Translations under genes and position numbers: made by a program
Shown here: positions 51,319 through 60,268 of the stretch, in pieces
Layout of the letters: every line of letters begins with the position of its first letter
Position numbering within the stretch: position 1 is the first letter of the stretch
Notes under the pieces: model-generated
What the model was told of the DNA's origin: nothing
Databases searched by the model: none
The model's input: only the letters and a program-made list of their open reading frames with translations
Assembly: GCF_001854805.1 (NCBI RefSeq)
Contig: NZ_MBLO01000036.1
Span: 192,534-256,533, forward strand
DNA: 64,000 nucleotides
DNA from: Pseudofrankia coriaricola
Lineage (GTDB): Bacteria > Actinomycetota > Actinomycetes > Frankiales > Frankiaceae
Direction: 5' to 3'

Positions 51319-52524
51319 TCAGACCGTGGCGGGCAGCGCCACCGGGACGTTCATCAGCTTGGCCAGGTTCTCGCCCATGACCTTGCGGATGAACGGCTCG
51401 GGCTGGTCCTTGAGGTCGTCGATGTAGCTGACCGGGTTGGCCAGGCCCTCCGGGTGCGGGTAGTCGGAGCCGAAGAGGATGTGCTCCTCACCGAGCAGCT
51501 GGGCCAGCTCGGCGAAGTTCTCCTCCCAGAACGGGCTGATGTAGATGTTGCGCTTCAGGGCCTCGACCGGGTTCTCGATGAAGTCCTGCGGCATCTTCTT
51601 GTAGAGGTCCTTGAGGGTCTTGAGCAGCGGCCCGACCCAGGAGGCGCCGTTCTCGACGACCGCGACCTTCAGCCGCGGGAAGCGCGACACGGCGCCATGG
51701 ATGACCAGCGACGCCACCGCGTCCTCGATCGGCCGCCAGGAGTGCAGCATCCGGAAGGCGTTCGGCTGGAAGGGCAGGTGCTCGGTCGCGGCCCCGGTCC
51801 ACTCGCCGGTGAAGCGGGAGTAGCCCGAGTCGGACGAGTGCAGGGCGACCAGGATGTCGGCCTCCTGGACCCGCGCCCAGAACGGGTCGAACTCCGGCAG
51901 CGCGAACGAGCGCGGCCCCCGGTAGCCGGGCACCGGCGCCGGCCGGACCAGGATCACCTTCGCGCCCCGCTCCAGGACCCACTCCAGCTCCTCGACCGCC
52001 TTGTCGACGATTGGCAGGGTGATCACCGGGGTGGTGAAGATACGGTCGAGGCCGTTGTAGTTGAACTGCCAGGTCTCGTAGAGCCACTCGTTGAGCGCGT
52101 GGATCGCCGCGTGGGTCAGCTCCGGGTCGTCCTTCATCCGCTCCTCGAGCAGGCTCGCGAGCGTCGGGAACAACAGGGTCCTCGCGAGGCCCTGCTCCTC
52201 GTCCATCAGCTTCAGGCGCGCCGCGGGCTCGCGCCAGGCCGGGATGCTCTTCACCGGCTTGCCGAAGATCTCGCGGCGGGACTTGCCGTCCGGGTTGCCC
52301 TTGCGGTAGTACTCCTCCTGCGCACCCGGCCGGGCGACGACCTCGAAGGTCGGGTTGGGGATGTACTCGCTGACCGTCCCCTGGACCATGATCTTCGTGC
52401 GGCCGTGCACGTCGACGTAGTCGATCGCCTTCTTGTAGCGCGGCGGCAGGTACTTGGTGAACGCGTCGATCGTCTCGTACAGGTGGTTGTCGGCGTCGAA
52501 CACCGGGATCTCGGGGCCGGACAT
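51319..52524 (-). CDS. Amidohydrolase-2 family (ACMSD-like) metal-dependent hydrolase
   Basis: 401 aa; ATG at 52524. A single TIM-barrel amidohydrolase: VFDADNHLYE at the N-terminus (metal DxH-type site), ILVALHSSDSGYSRF (strand His), VIHGAVSRFPRLKVAVVENGASW, and HILFGSDYPHPEGLANP (strand Asp). This family includes decarboxylases (ACMSD, gamma-resorcylate) and C-C or lactone hydrolases used in ring degradation. Transcribed alone, with an unusual AT-rich element upstream shared with the double-ACAD gene. Confidence 0.88.
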   Translation of the reverse strand: MSGPEIPVFDADNHLYETIDAFTKYLPPRYKKAIDYVDVHGRTKIMVQGTVSEYIPNPTFEVVARPGAQEEYYRKGNPDGKSRREIFGKPVKSIPAWREPAARLKLMDEEQGLARTLLFPTLASLLEERMKDDPELTHAAIHALNEWLYETWQFNYNGLDRIFTTPVITLPIVDKAVEELEWVLERGAKVILVRPAPVPGYRGPRSFALPEFDPFWARVQEADILVALHSSDSGYSRFTGEWTGAATEHLPFQPNAFRMLHSWRPIEDAVASLVIHGAVSRFPRLKVAVVENGASWVGPLLKTLKDLYKKMPQDFIENPVEALKRNIYISPFWEENFAELAQLLGEEHILFGSDYPHPEGLANPVSYIDDLKDQPEPFIRKVMGENLAKLMNVPVALPATV

Positions 52525-53120
52525 CGGGCCTCCCGCTTGGGCTCTGGCTGGTTCCGTCGAAGTTAATTAATAATGCACCTATCGGCCGGGTGCACGGGCG
52601 CGAGCCGGGTGGCAGTGGTCACGGCGCCCCCGTCCGACCTACCGGTGGCGAACCGAATCACGTTCTGACACGATCGTCGAAACCTGCTCCTCGGGCAACC
52701 GCCCCGACACCCGGCCCACCGGCCGATGCGGGGTACGGGCCCTCGGCACGTACGCACAAGCAGGCCGACGATCGGACTGAGCATGATCGGGATCAGCGAC
52801 CGCCACAGGGGGTTACCCTCGGCGGGGCGCGGCACCCGCAGCGCACGAAGCGCTCGGGCCTCGCAGCGAGACCGGCCGCGCGGGCGAGCACACTGTCCAC
52901 GGGCAGCAACGAACTCGCCGGCCGACTCGCACCGCGAGGCCCGAGATGAGCGAACCTACTATGTGAACGCTCACTCAAATGCCCGCGGCCAGGCGGCCCG
53001 CGACTGCCCCCGAAGCTCGCCTGAAGCCCGGCTGAAATGCGAGGAAGGCGTTCACTCTGGGCGAACCGTTGACGAAACGGTGTCGAGCATGTATTCACTT
53101 AGCGACCGACAGCCGCTGTG
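52525..53120. other. Intergenic stretch with AT-rich shared motif
   Basis: TTAATTAATAATGCAC at 52563-52578 resembles TTGATTCATAATTCAC at 63399-63414 (13 of 16 identical); both lie 40-60 bp before a minus-strand catabolic gene. GTGAACGC (52963-52970) and GCGTTCAC (53048-53055) form an inverted pair. No convincing gene in between. Confidence 0.5.
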
Positions 53121-53708
53121 ATGCCCGACACACGACGTTACCGCGAGCTCGCGCTCGCCGGCGAGCTGTACGCCACACCTCCGCTGACCAAGATCGCCAA
53201 CTGGGGACGACATGCCGCATACCAGGGTCGCTCGCCGCACCGTCGCCTCCAGGCGGTCATGGCGACGTCCCTCGCTGCCCCTGTTGACGATGCCCTCGGC
53301 GCCGTGGAGGCCTCGGCGATCGTGATCGACATCCCGGCCGCTGTGGGCATCCGCCGAAAGCCGGCCCCCGCGGTCTTCGACGCGGCCGGCGCCGACCTCG
53401 ATCCGGTGACCGTCCCGCCGGACCAGGCCGACCTGACGCCGCGTGCACGACGCATCGCGACCGACGGCACTGGCGACCCATCATTCCCACTGTTCAAGAC
53501 GGGCGCGGAGTCCTACGGTCACGACACTGACATTGACATCGACACCAGTCGCAGCGTCGCGATCGGCATGTTTCCATCGATGGCCGGCCTCCGTGCGGCC
53601 GTCGAGGGGATCTCGCGTGTGCGTGGCGGTCTGACCACCACGCTGGGCGACGAGGGCCGCGTGACCATCCACAAGCCGCCTGGCCAGTCGCCGATCGACG
53701 AGAACTGA
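53121..53708 (+). CDS. Hypothetical protein
   Basis: 195 aa; ATG at 53121 (GTG at 53118 also possible), no clear ribosome site. Sequence is soluble and mixed: RRYRELALAGELYATPPLTK, HRRLQAVMATSLAAPVDDAL, VIDIPAAVGIRRKPAPAVF, RSVAIGMFPSMAGLRAAVEG. Codon use looks coding, but I see no family or domain and the C-terminal third is plain. Could be a fragment. It precedes the transporter genes by 235 bp. Confidence 0.4.
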   Translation: MPDTRRYRELALAGELYATPPLTKIANWGRHAAYQGRSPHRRLQAVMATSLAAPVDDALGAVEASAIVIDIPAAVGIRRKPAPAVFDAAGADLDPVTVPPDQADLTPRARRIATDGTGDPSFPLFKTGAESYGHDTDIDIDTSRSVAIGMFPSMAGLRAAVEGISRVRGGLTTTLGDEGRVTIHKPPGQSPIDEN

Positions 53709-53791
53709 ACATAGCCGATCAAGAACTTCGCAGGGCCGATGCAAAACTGAACAGGCTGTAGACCAAACTCCACCACCACCGCCGCTTCCGC

Positions 53792-53841
53792 GGCCCTGTC
53801 CCGGGACGCCCCACGACAAGGGGCCGTCCCGGGTCAGGGCC
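53792..53841 (+). promoter_or_regulatory. Large imperfect hairpin in the leader before the transporter operon
   Basis: Arms 53792-53812 and 53820-53841 pair over 20 bp with one mismatch and one bulge. Downstream, GGAAGCGGTCCT is repeated at 53844 and 53905. It may terminate the upstream gene or regulate the transporter transcript. No riboswitch family recognised. Confidence 0.45.
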
Positions 53842-53943
53842 ATGGAAGCGGTCCTGACCCGAGAACCGCCGCTCAACGTGGTCCTGACCTGGGACGCCGA
53901 TCGCGGAAGCGGTCCTCCTGGGACGACGTCGGGAGACTCCTCC

Positions 53944-56856
53944 ATGTCACACATCGCCTCGCTCCTGCTCGGGCTCGGCAACGGCGCGGTGTTCGCCGCG
54001 CTCGCGCTCGCGCTGGTGCTGACCTACCGAAGCTCGGGGGTCATCAACTTCGCGACAGGAGCGATCGCTCTCTACGTCGCCTACACCTACGCGGACCTGC
54101 GAGAAGGCGAGTTACTGGTTCCGATTCCGGGCCTGCCAACGACCGTCAACCTCGGAACGGACAGCATGCCGTTCCTTCCGGCGGCGTTGCTCGCTCTGGC
54201 GATCGGCGCGCTGCTAGGCGCGCTGCTCTACGCGGTCGTCTTCCGCAAGCTGCTGGACGCGCCGCCGCTAGCCAAGGCGGTGGCCTCACTGGGCGTGCTG
54301 GTCATTATCCAGCAGGTGATGGTGATCCGGGTTGGTGTGGCGCCGGTCAGCGTCGAGCAGATCTTCCCGGCGGAGCGCTGGAAGTTCGGCTCGCTGACCG
54401 TGCTGTCCGACCGGTTCTACCTGGCCGTGGCCGTGGTCGTGCTGACCCTGGTGCTCACGGCGGTGTTCCGGTTCACCCGGTTCGGCCTGCTGACCAGGGC
54501 CACGGCCTCCTCGCAGACCGGCGCCTACGTCAGCGGCGTGTCCGCCTCCCGGGTGGCCCTGACCAACTGGATGATCAGCTGCGCGGTCGCGGGTGCCGCC
54601 GGCATCCTCATCGCGCCGGTCAGCCCGCTCGCGCCAACGACCTACACGCTGTTCGTGGTGCCGGCGCTGGCCGCGGCCGTGGTCGGCGGGTTCCAGAACC
54701 TGGTGCCGAGCGTGATCGCCGGCCTCGTGATCGGCATGGTCCAGGCCGAGGCGCTGTCGCTGGCCGCGCAGCACTCGTGGCTACCCAGGACCGGCTCGGC
54801 CGAGCTGGTGCCCCTCATCGTCATCGTGATCGCGCTGCTGGCGACGGGCCGGGCGATGCCCGTGCGCGGTGGCCTGGTGCGCCAGTCGCTGGGGCTGGCC
54901 CCCCGGCCGCGCTCCCTCACCCTGCCGACGGTCGCCGGCACCGTCGTCGGTGTCCTGTTCCTGGTCCTCCTCCACGGCACCTGGCGCGCCGCCGTCATCG
55001 GCACCATCATCGCCGCGGTCATCGGCCTGTCGCTGATCGTCGTCACCGGTTACGCCGGCCAGGTGTCGCTCGCCCAGCTCGCGCTCGCCGGCGCGGGCGC
55101 GTTCCTGCTGTCGAACCTCACCCAGAGCTGGCACATCCCGTTCCCGTTCGCGCCGCTGCTCGCGGCGCTCGGTGCCACCGTCCTGGGCGTCGTCATCGGC
55201 CTGCCGGCGCTGCGACTACGCGGTCTGACCCTCGGCGTGGTCACGCTCGCGCTCGCCTACGCCATCGAGGCGGTCTGGTTCCGCAACACCCAGATCGTCA
55301 GCACCTCGGGCGCGAAGGTCAGCGACCCGAAGATCTTCGGCCTCAACCTTGGGATCGGCAGCGGGCATGCTTTCCCCCGCCTGGAGTTCGGCCTGCTCTG
55401 TCTGTTCGTGCTGGTGGTGGTGGCGTTCGGTGTCGCGAAGCTGCGGATGAGCGCGCTGGGCTCGGCGATGCTCGCCGTGCGGGCCAACGAGCGCTCCGCC
55501 GCCGGTATCGGCATCAACGTGGTGCGGATCAAGGTCATCAGCTTCGCGATCGGGTCGTTCATCGCCGGCCTCGGCGGCGCGCTGCTCGCCTACCGGCGCG
55601 GCGTGGTCACCTTCGACTCGTTCTCCGCGGTCGGCGGTCTGTCGCTGCTGACGGTCGCCTACCTAGCCGGCATCACGTCAGTGTGGGGCGGTGTCAACGC
55701 CGGCCTCATCGCCAGCACCGGCATCTTCTTCATCGCGATGGACCGCTGGATCCACCTCGGCGACTGGTTCCAGGTCCTCACCGGCATCGGTCTGCTCGCC
55801 GCCCTCGTCGGCCACCCGGAGGGCCTCGCCAGCGACGCGCACAAGCTCGTGCACAAGGCCCGAGGTCTCCTGGAAAGCAGACGCCCAGCGACGCCGGTCG
55901 CCGCCCCGGTGCCGGCACTGGCGGGCATCCCTACCAACGGTCTGGCGGCCGGAGGCTCCGGGGCGCTGGATGCCCCGGCCACGCGCGCGACCACCGTGTC
56001 CGCTCCCCTGGCCTCGGTCGCCGTGGCGGGCGCCCAGGCGACGGCGCCGACCGGCGGTCACGGCGAGGTCCTGGAGGTGTCCGGCCTCACCGTCCGCTAC
56101 GGCGGTGTGACCGCGGTCGACGACATCGCGCTGCGTGTCGAGCCGGGCAAGATCGTCGGTCTCATCGGCCCGAACGGCGCCGGCAAGACCAGCGCCATGG
56201 ACGCCATCACCGGCTTCGCCCGGGCCAGCGGCAGCGTCACGCTCGGCGGCCAGCGCATCGACGGGCTCGCCTCGCACGTCCGGGTACACAAGGGCCTCGC
56301 GCGCACGTTCCAGTCGCTCGAGCTCTATGAGGAGCTCACCGTCGAGGAGAACGTGTCCGCCGCCCTCAGCGGCGTGCGCGGCCACGAGCGCCACCAGCGT
56401 CTCGCCGCCGCCCTCGCCGTGACGGGCATCGCCGACCGGGCCGACCGGCAGGCCGGCGAGCTCTCCCAGGGCGAGCGCCAGCTGGTGTCCATCGCCAGGG
56501 CCTGCGCCTCACGCCCGAATGTGCTGCTGCTAGACGAGCCGGCCGCCGGCCTGGACAGCACCGAGTCGGCCTGGCTCGGCGAGCGCATCCGCGGCATCGC
56601 CGCGGGCGGCGCGGGCGTCCTGCTCGTCGACCACGACGTCGCGCTGGTGCTCGGCGTCTGCGACTACATCTACGTGCTCGAGTTCGGCAAGCTCATCGCC
56701 GAGGGCACGCCGGCCGAGATCCGCGCCAACCGGCTCGTGGCCGACGCCTACCTCGGCAACGCCCACAGCACACCCGACCCGGCGCCCGCGGACGAGCAGG
56801 CCGCCGCGAGCGACGCCCAGCAGACGGCCAACGAGTCCCCGGCGGTGACGGCATGA
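53944..56856 (+). CDS. Branched-chain-type ABC transporter: LivH-LivM-LivG fusion
   Basis: 970 aa; ATG at 53944 (GGGAG upstream) is preferred to a longer frame from 53842. Residues 1-300: LivH permease (LLLGLGNGAVFAALALALVL, GVINFATGAIALYVAY). Residues 320-640: LivM permease (GTWRAAVIGTIIAAVIGLSL, GYAGQVSLAQLALAGAGAFL). Residues 700-930: LivG ATPase with Walker A GPNGAGKTSAMDA, signature LSQGERQLVSIAR, Walker B VLLLDEPAAGLD and VDHDVALVLG. An Ala/Pro linker joins the permease to the ATPase. Imports branched-chain amino acids, amides or aromatic acids; no binding protein is encoded nearby. Confidence 0.93.
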   Translation: MSHIASLLLGLGNGAVFAALALALVLTYRSSGVINFATGAIALYVAYTYADLREGELLVPIPGLPTTVNLGTDSMPFLPAALLALAIGALLGALLYAVVFRKLLDAPPLAKAVASLGVLVIIQQVMVIRVGVAPVSVEQIFPAERWKFGSLTVLSDRFYLAVAVVVLTLVLTAVFRFTRFGLLTRATASSQTGAYVSGVSASRVALTNWMISCAVAGAAGILIAPVSPLAPTTYTLFVVPALAAAVVGGFQNLVPSVIAGLVIGMVQAEALSLAAQHSWLPRTGSAELVPLIVIVIALLATGRAMPVRGGLVRQSLGLAPRPRSLTLPTVAGTVVGVLFLVLLHGTWRAAVIGTIIAAVIGLSLIVVTGYAGQVSLAQLALAGAGAFLLSNLTQSWHIPFPFAPLLAALGATVLGVVIGLPALRLRGLTLGVVTLALAYAIEAVWFRNTQIVSTSGAKVSDPKIFGLNLGIGSGHAFPRLEFGLLCLFVLVVVAFGVAKLRMSALGSAMLAVRANERSAAGIGINVVRIKVISFAIGSFIAGLGGALLAYRRGVVTFDSFSAVGGLSLLTVAYLAGITSVWGGVNAGLIASTGIFFIAMDRWIHLGDWFQVLTGIGLLAALVGHPEGLASDAHKLVHKARGLLESRRPATPVAAPVPALAGIPTNGLAAGGSGALDAPATRATTVSAPLASVAVAGAQATAPTGGHGEVLEVSGLTVRYGGVTAVDDIALRVEPGKIVGLIGPNGAGKTSAMDAITGFARASGSVTLGGQRIDGLASHVRVHKGLARTFQSLELYEELTVEENVSAALSGVRGHERHQRLAAALAVTGIADRADRQAGELSQGERQLVSIARACASRPNVLLLDEPAAGLDSTESAWLGERIRGIAAGGAGVLLVDHDVALVLGVCDYIYVLEFGKLIAEGTPAEIRANRLVADAYLGNAHSTPDPAPADEQAAASDAQQTANESPAVTA

Positions 56857-57617
56857 CCGCGACGGTCGAAACCTCCTCCCCCACCCCCGCCGAGGTCAGC
56901 ACCGCCCGGCTCCAGACCGTCAGCCTCACCGGCGGCCGCGGCACCACGACGGCGTTCCGCGACGTCGACCTCGCCCTGGCGCCCGGCAAGGTACTCGCCC
57001 TGCTCGGGCCGAACGGCGCCGGCAAGTCGACGATGCTGCTCACGCTCGCCGGTCTCCTGGCGCCGCAGAGCGGCAACATCCTGGTCGACGGCACGAAGCT
57101 GCGCGGCGGCCGGCCGGCGGCGGCGAACCGGGCCGGGATCGTCCTCGTCCCCGACAACCGGTCGCTGTTCGTCACGCTGTCCGTCGAGGAGAACCTGAAG
57201 GTGGCGGCCCGCCGCGGCGGGCCGAAGCCACGGGACATGCTGGAGACCTTCCCCGCGCTCGAGAAGCGGTGGAAGCTGCCGGCGGGCGCGCTGTCCGGCG
57301 GCGAGCAGCAGATGCTCGCGATGGCACGCGCGCTCATCCAGCAGCCCCGGGTGCTGCTCGTCGACGAGCTGAGCCTCGGCCTCGCCCCGCTCATCGTCGA
57401 GACTCTCTTCGAGACGGTGCGCACGATCGCGGCCGACCACGGCTGCTCGGTCGTACTGGTCGAGCAGTACGCGAAACTCGCCATGGCCGCGGCCGACGAT
57501 GTCGTCGTCCTGGCCCGCGGCCGGATCGCACTCTCGGGCTCCTCCGACGAGCTCGCCGACCAGGTGGACCGGCTGGAGAACCTCTACTTCGACTCCGCCG
57601 ACTCCACGAACAACTGA
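56853..57617 (+). CDS. livF: Branched-chain-type ABC transporter ATP-binding protein LivF
   Basis: 254 aa; the start overlaps the previous stop (ATGA). Walker A LLGPNGAGKSTMLL, ALSGGEQQMLAMARAL signature, VLLVDELSLGLAPLIVE (Walker B, with the LivF-typical LSLGLAP) and EQYAKLAMAAADDVVVLARG. Together with the fused protein it completes a four-domain importer (two permeases, two ATPases). Terminator follows. Confidence 0.93.
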   Translation: MTATVETSSPTPAEVSTARLQTVSLTGGRGTTTAFRDVDLALAPGKVLALLGPNGAGKSTMLLTLAGLLAPQSGNILVDGTKLRGGRPAAANRAGIVLVPDNRSLFVTLSVEENLKVAARRGGPKPRDMLETFPALEKRWKLPAGALSGGEQQMLAMARALIQQPRVLLVDELSLGLAPLIVETLFETVRTIAADHGCSVVLVEQYAKLAMAAADDVVVLARGRIALSGSSDELADQVDRLENLYFDSADSTNN

Positions 57618-57621
57618 CCGA

Positions 57622-57693
57622 GCCCTCCCTCCGGGGAGGGCCGAGGATCCAGGCGGGTCGCGCCGAGCAACACGCGGCCCGCCTGATCTTTTT
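57622..57693 (+). terminator. Two consecutive terminators, the second with a T-tract
   Basis: First hairpin GCCCTCC/GGAGGGC at 57622-57641. Second hairpin AGGCGGG...CCCGCCT at 57651-57684 is followed directly by GATCTTTTT, one of the few classic U-tract terminators in this GC-rich window. Confidence 0.7.
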
Positions 57694-57728
57694 GTTCGCG
57701 TCAACGAGAGCGGGACGGGTGAGGTTTC

Positions 57729-58652
57729 GTGAAACTGGGATTTGCCATGCCGCATCTGCTGCGGCTGAAGGCCACCTGCCAGCAATGGGAGGCCGAGGTA
57801 ACAGGCGCGGACCAGACGCGCCTCGCGAAATGGGCCGAGAAACTCGGCTACGCGATGATCGCTGTCCCCGAGCACCACATCATTCCCAGGGCACACGTGG
57901 ACCTGTCCGGGCCACACTATTTCAGCGCCTACCCGGCGATGGCTTACTGGGCGGGGGCCACCGAGCAGATCCGCGTCAACTCGTGTATCGCGATCCTGCC
58001 GTTACAGCACCCGATCGTGACGGCGAAGGCGCTGTCGACCATCGACTGGCTGTCCAGCGGGCGGGTGACCGTGACGTTCGCCGTCGGCTGGCTGGAGGAG
58101 GAGTTCAGAATCCTGGGCGTTCCCTTCCAGGAACGCGGCGCGCGCGCCGAGGAGTACATCCAGGCGATCCTCGAGCTCTGGACGAAGGAGGAGCCCGAGT
58201 TCGACGGGAAATACGTCTCGTTCAAGGACGTCGCGTTCGAGCCGAAGCCGGTCCAGAAGCCGTACCCACCGGTGTGGTTCGGCGGTGACGCCGAACCGGT
58301 GCTGCGACGCGTCGCCCGCTACGCGACGGGCTGGTGGCCATTCCTCACCAAGCCCGCGGACATTCCCGCCAGGCTCGACCTCATCAGGTCCCAGCCCGAC
58401 TACAACGGCAAGCTGACCGAGGTGTTCTACGGCCTGGGCACCGCGCGCGTCGGCGAGGGCCACGCGGTGAACGAGGACCCGAACGCCCGGCCCGGCATGC
58501 CCAAACAGGAGATCATCGACCGCCTCGGCTGGTTAGAGGAACTCGGAGTCACCATGAGCTCCGTTCCCATCCCCGCCCTCACCCACATTGACGAGTACTA
58601 CGACTACACCCAGTGGATAGCCGAAGAAATCATGCCCGCCGTCGGGGGCTGA
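57729..58652 (+). CDS. LLM-class F420-dependent oxidoreductase
   Basis: 307 aa; GTG at 57729 with GAGG upstream. Motifs: KLGFAMPHLLRLK, YAMIAVPEHHIIPRAHVDLS, IRVNSCIAILPLQHPIVTAKAL, RVTVTFAVGWLEEEFRILGV, PPVWFGGDAEPVLRR. Matches the TIGR03619-like, probably F420-dependent branch of luciferase-like monooxygenases. Substrate unknown; the start lies 112 bp after the transporter operon and after a terminator, so it has its own promoter. Confidence 0.9.
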   Translation: MKLGFAMPHLLRLKATCQQWEAEVTGADQTRLAKWAEKLGYAMIAVPEHHIIPRAHVDLSGPHYFSAYPAMAYWAGATEQIRVNSCIAILPLQHPIVTAKALSTIDWLSSGRVTVTFAVGWLEEEFRILGVPFQERGARAEEYIQAILELWTKEEPEFDGKYVSFKDVAFEPKPVQKPYPPVWFGGDAEPVLRRVARYATGWWPFLTKPADIPARLDLIRSQPDYNGKLTEVFYGLGTARVGEGHAVNEDPNARPGMPKQEIIDRLGWLEELGVTMSSVPIPALTHIDEYYDYTQWIAEEIMPAVGG

Positions 58653-58694
58653 ACGCCTTCCCCTCCCCCTGACCGCCTGGGCGTCCCGCCGTCG

Positions 58695-59402
58695 TCACGG
58701 AATCGGCGCCGGGACGTACCTGGTCGGGGCGCGGCCGGGACTGACGACCAGTTCGGTTCCGGGTTTGCCGGTGCGGAGGGTCTCGACGGCGGCGGTCGCG
58801 ACCTCGTCGGCGGAGAGCATCGGGATGCCGGCGGCCCGGAAGCGGTCGCGTGCCGGCGAGGTCAGGGGTGTGTCGACGAGGCCGGGGCAGATGGCGCTCA
58901 GCCGGATGCCCTCGCGGGACAGCTTTCCGGACAGGGCTCGGACCAGACCGATGACGGCGTGCTTGGTCATGGTGTAGATCGGGTCCTGCTCGACGCCCAT
59001 CAGCGCGGCGTGCGAGGCGGTGACCACGATCGAGCCGGTCCCGTGCCGGCGCATCACCGGGAGCGCGGCCCGCAGCCCGTACACGACGGAATGCTGGTTG
59101 ACGCCGACGACCGCCTGGTACCGGTCGAGGTCGAGCGTCGCCGGGTCCTTGTCGACCGAGTTGATCCCCGCGTTCAGGACGAGCAGGTCCAGCCGCTCGC
59201 CTGCGGCCGCCACCATCCGGACGGACAGCTCGGGGTCGGTCAGGTCGCCGACCACCGCGGCACCGCCGAGAGACGCGGCGACGTCCTCGACCGCCGGGTT
59301 TCGGTCCACCAGCACGCAGCGCGCGCCCTCGGCCGCCAGCCGCCGCGCGACCGCCTCCCCGATCCCACCCGCCGCCCCTGTGATGACCGCTACCTCGCCC
59401 AT
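58695..59402 (-). CDS. Short-chain dehydrogenase/reductase (SDR)
   Basis: 235 aa; ATG at 59402. Classical SDR: VITGAAGGIGEAVARRL (cofactor), NAGINSVDKDP, catalytic Ser in SIVVTASHAALMG and Tyr/Lys in YTMTKHAV, PGLVDTPLT. Oxidises or reduces an alcohol/ketone, possibly the beta-hydroxyacyl step of the window pathways. Converges with the LLM gene. Confidence 0.9.
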   Translation of the reverse strand: MGEVAVITGAAGGIGEAVARRLAAEGARCVLVDRNPAVEDVAASLGGAAVVGDLTDPELSVRMVAAAGERLDLLVLNAGINSVDKDPATLDLDRYQAVVGVNQHSVVYGLRAALPVMRRHGTGSIVVTASHAALMGVEQDPIYTMTKHAVIGLVRALSGKLSREGIRLSAICPGLVDTPLTSPARDRFRAAGIPMLSADEVATAAVETLRTGKPGTELVVSPGRAPTRYVPAPIP

Positions 59403-59502
59403 TCGCCCACCTCGTCCCGTCTGCCCAGGTATTCCTGCAGGTTACGTGCGGGCCGTCAGCCCGGTCGCGACCTGGACGCACGGCAGGGACAACCCCCACC
59501 GC

Positions 59503-60171
59503 CTAGAGAGTCGGACGCACGAGTAGAAGCGCGGGAACGCGGCTAAAGGTCCCGATCCAACTCGCAAGATCCTGATCGACGTATCCAGCCACCCGCAGCA
59601 GATCACCGTGCAGTGTCAGCAGCGGCCGGTTGTAGATCGGCTCGTGGTGGGCGACCCGGTTCCGAAGACGCACAAGCTCATTGACAGGCAGGTAGACGGT
59701 GTCGCGACGGGCCGGACGTAGCCCTGGGAAGGCGTGCCGCAGGGCGGGCGTCCACAGCGACGACTCATAACGACCGGCGAGGAGAAACCGCCAGAAGCCG
59801 AAGCTCAGCTCGGTGACCAGGCCGCCAGGCGTCTCGGCCTTGTTCTGTCGCTGGAGTCTCCACCTGGCGTCGGCGATGTCTTGCGTTCGGCGAGCCTCTA
59901 GGACCCCGGAAGGGTCGTCGTACCAGCGGCCTGTCTGGGACCGCGCCGTATGCCATCTCGCTAGCTGATCGTGCAGCGCGTTGCGAAGCGCAACCTCCAG
60001 CAGCCCGAGCGCCTCGAAGAAGGCTCCACTGACAGTGCAGTTCCACTCGTAGAGGGCGAACGCCTTGTCAAGGTCCCCGGAGCAGGCCTGCTCGTAGGGT
60101 CCCATGCGCTCGAAACTCATCCGCTGGCGCAGCGCGAGCACCGACGGGGACGGGGTCGGGGCGTTGGACAT
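59503..60171 (-). CDS. Abi-family (HEPN-like) protein
   Basis: 222 aa; ATG at 60171. Begins LRQRMSFERMGPYEQACSGD and continues LEVALRNALHDQLARWHT, typical of Abi-like proteins linked to phage abortive infection. The C-terminal RLRNRVAHHEPIY fits the HEPN R-x4-6-H motif (Arg then His/His), suggesting a ribonuclease. A low-GC promoter-like stretch (60240-60280) separates it from the HTH gene upstream, which reads in the same direction and could be a regulator or antitoxin. Confidence 0.8.
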   Translation of the reverse strand: MSNAPTPSPSVLALRQRMSFERMGPYEQACSGDLDKAFALYEWNCTVSGAFFEALGLLEVALRNALHDQLARWHTARSQTGRWYDDPSGVLEARRTQDIADARWRLQRQNKAETPGGLVTELSFGFWRFLLAGRYESSLWTPALRHAFPGLRPARRDTVYLPVNELVRLRNRVAHHEPIYNRPLLTLHGDLLRVAGYVDQDLASWIGTFSRVPALLLVRPTL

Positions 60172-60268
60172 GGCGACACTGATCCCTTAAAGTGTTCGGT
60201 GGACACCCCGGATGGCCTCTACCGCCTAGCGCGGTATGTCACCGGGGTTATTTTCTAGGTATATTTTT

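Noticed and set aside
54777-56330. A 517-codon plus frame within the transporter gene
   Set aside because: Overlaps LivM/LivG in another frame and is Arg/Pro-rich without motifs.
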